In this document: positions 63,071 through 64,000 of the stretch, piece by piece
Numbering within the stretch: position 1 is the stretch's first letter
Layout of the letters: each line of letters starts with the position of its first letter
NCBI GenBank assembly: GCA_951813625.1
Contig: CATOTS010000034.1
Location: 1-64,000 of the forward strand
Reading direction: 5' to 3'
DNA from: an uncultured Caldilineaceae bacterium
Lineage (GTDB): Bacteria > Chloroflexota > Anaerolineae > Caldilineales > Caldilineaceae
Length of the DNA: 64,000 bases
The notes under the pieces: model-generated
Database searches by the model: none
What the model saw: only the letters and a program-made list of their open reading frames with translations
Told to the model about the DNA's origin: nothing
Made by a program: the position numbers and the translations under genes

Positions 63071-64000
63071 AAAGAGCAGGGAGAGAGTAAAGCGGAGTGA
63101 GGAGAGAGAAAACACCTTCACTCGCCTCAATCGTGGTCGCAGTTTGATAGCGGCTGAATAGTTACGTCATATCTTTATGCACGCATATCTGCATAAGGGC
63201 TGCAAGGCGCCTGCCCCTGCAGCGGGATGCAGTTCGCCCTTGTGGCCTGTCGACGCGCCTGCTCGGCACGCCTTGTTCCCGGTGTTGATTCCCTTTTTGC
63301 ACAGTTCTCATCGTCCCACCGCTCCTGCATCTTCCCGGCCAACGAGCGAGCGGCGGCGGGTGGGGCCGGTTCTGGCAAACGACCTACATTGTAGGAATTG
63401 TTCGATTTCCTTCCTTCCGCAGTCGGCACCCGCTGCGGGGCGGGCGCGTAGCACCGGAGGCACCTGAACTCATGCCGGCGGGAAACGTATGAACAACTTG
63501 CGGCGGGCGACGGCTGTCTGTCGCCCGTCCTTTGATTGAGCAGCCCTTGCCCGGTTCGCCTGGCTTTCGCCATCGTATGGAGCCTTTGATGGCCCTATGC
63601 GGACCCGCGAGTCCGGCACCCACTTCGTGCGCCTCGACGAAAGCCAAGTTTGCCCCGCCTGCCAAACTTGCGCGATCGGTCGGGGGGCTGGCTGCGCTCC
63701 CGCAAGCGATCTGATGCGCGAAGCCGCGCCGGTGTCCTGGGGGGGGGAGGCTGGGTGAGTCCGCAGCTGCCTCATCGGCGGCACTTGCGCGCAACTCACG
63801 GCAGGCGGCGGCCGGAGGCATGAGTGCGGCAGCTAAAGAGTTTTCCTGCTCTGAGGCCCTCTGGTGGAGCGGGAGCGGATGACGGCATCGAAACGCGGGC
63901 TTGCGCGCCCGGGCCGGTGGTAGACGGCCTGGTCGGAGCCGTTCGGAGCGTGCGAGGAACAATCCGCGAAGGGCAGCCAGGCGGGCGCGCAGGCTGACAG
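63071..64000. other. GC-rich region, no convincing gene, possible structured RNA
   Basis: The last 930 bp are very GC-rich and contain long overlapping frames on both strands, which is expected from composition; none shows a family match. CGGGCGAC (63504-63511) pairs with GTCGCCCG (63520-63527). I compared it with RNase P, tmRNA and tRNA consensus segments by eye and found no match. Confidence 0.4.
63504..63527. repeat. 8-bp-stem inverted repeat
   Basis: CGGGCGAC and GTCGCCCG enclose an 8-base loop. No T-tract follows. It could be part of a structured RNA or a terminator remnant. Confidence 0.5.

Noticed and set aside
63384..63962. 192-codon minus-strand frame
   Set aside because: Very GC-rich composition gives open frames on both strands; no motif or ribosome site supports it.
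63071..64000. RNase P RNA, tmRNA or tRNA
   Set aside because: Conserved segments of these RNAs were not found on either strand by eye; only generic GC-rich hairpins are seen.

Overview
The window is a GC-rich bacterial chromosome segment. Its style points to Chloroflexota, close to Caldilineaceae/Anaerolineae. This is an inference from Thr-Pro rich 'TPTPTS' linkers on surface proteins, the short-type glycan phosphorylase, a CpXC protein, many phytanoyl-CoA dioxygenase (PhyH) genes and large paralogous membrane proteins. No rRNA, tRNA, CRISPR array or complete mobile element was seen.

1-12 kb: a truncated DUF3298 lipoprotein, rhaM, then a minus-strand operon of about 10 kb. Read in its own direction it carries a ribokinase-type kinase, a Tat/lipoprotein sugar-binding protein, two LplB/LplC-type permeases, a PhyH oxygenase, a GH127-like protein and a GH95-like protein. 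This looks like a glycan-uptake operon for deoxysugars such as fucose or rhamnose. An ATPase at 28-29 kb could power the importer.

12-24 kb: a tandem palindromic repeat, a diiron ferritin-like protein, and a plus-strand operon (HpcH/HpaI aldolase, PhyH, split UxaA-type dehydratase) that fits sugar-acid breakdown. A DUF368 transporter follows, then a minus-strand operon of three PhyH genes, one fused to HEAT repeats, and an MFS transporter.

24-45 kb: a heterodimeric ABC exporter whose first gene is frameshifted, then housekeeping genes. These are PolX (polymerase site degenerate), an acidic membrane protein, LigA, a TPR-like and a CpXC protein, CinA, an LCP ligase, a methyltransferase, a hydrolase, MenA, and an SDR epimerase next to glycogen phosphorylase.

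45-60 kb: GlgP, two tandem 900-residue PTPS-related membrane proteins whose promoters share the same geometry and look leaderless, and an Fbp-type ABC transporter operon without a binding protein that ends in zwf. ThrH and a histidine phosphatase follow.

60.25-64 kb: no convincing gene. It holds 10-bp tandem repeats and an isolated copy of the 12-kb repeat core.
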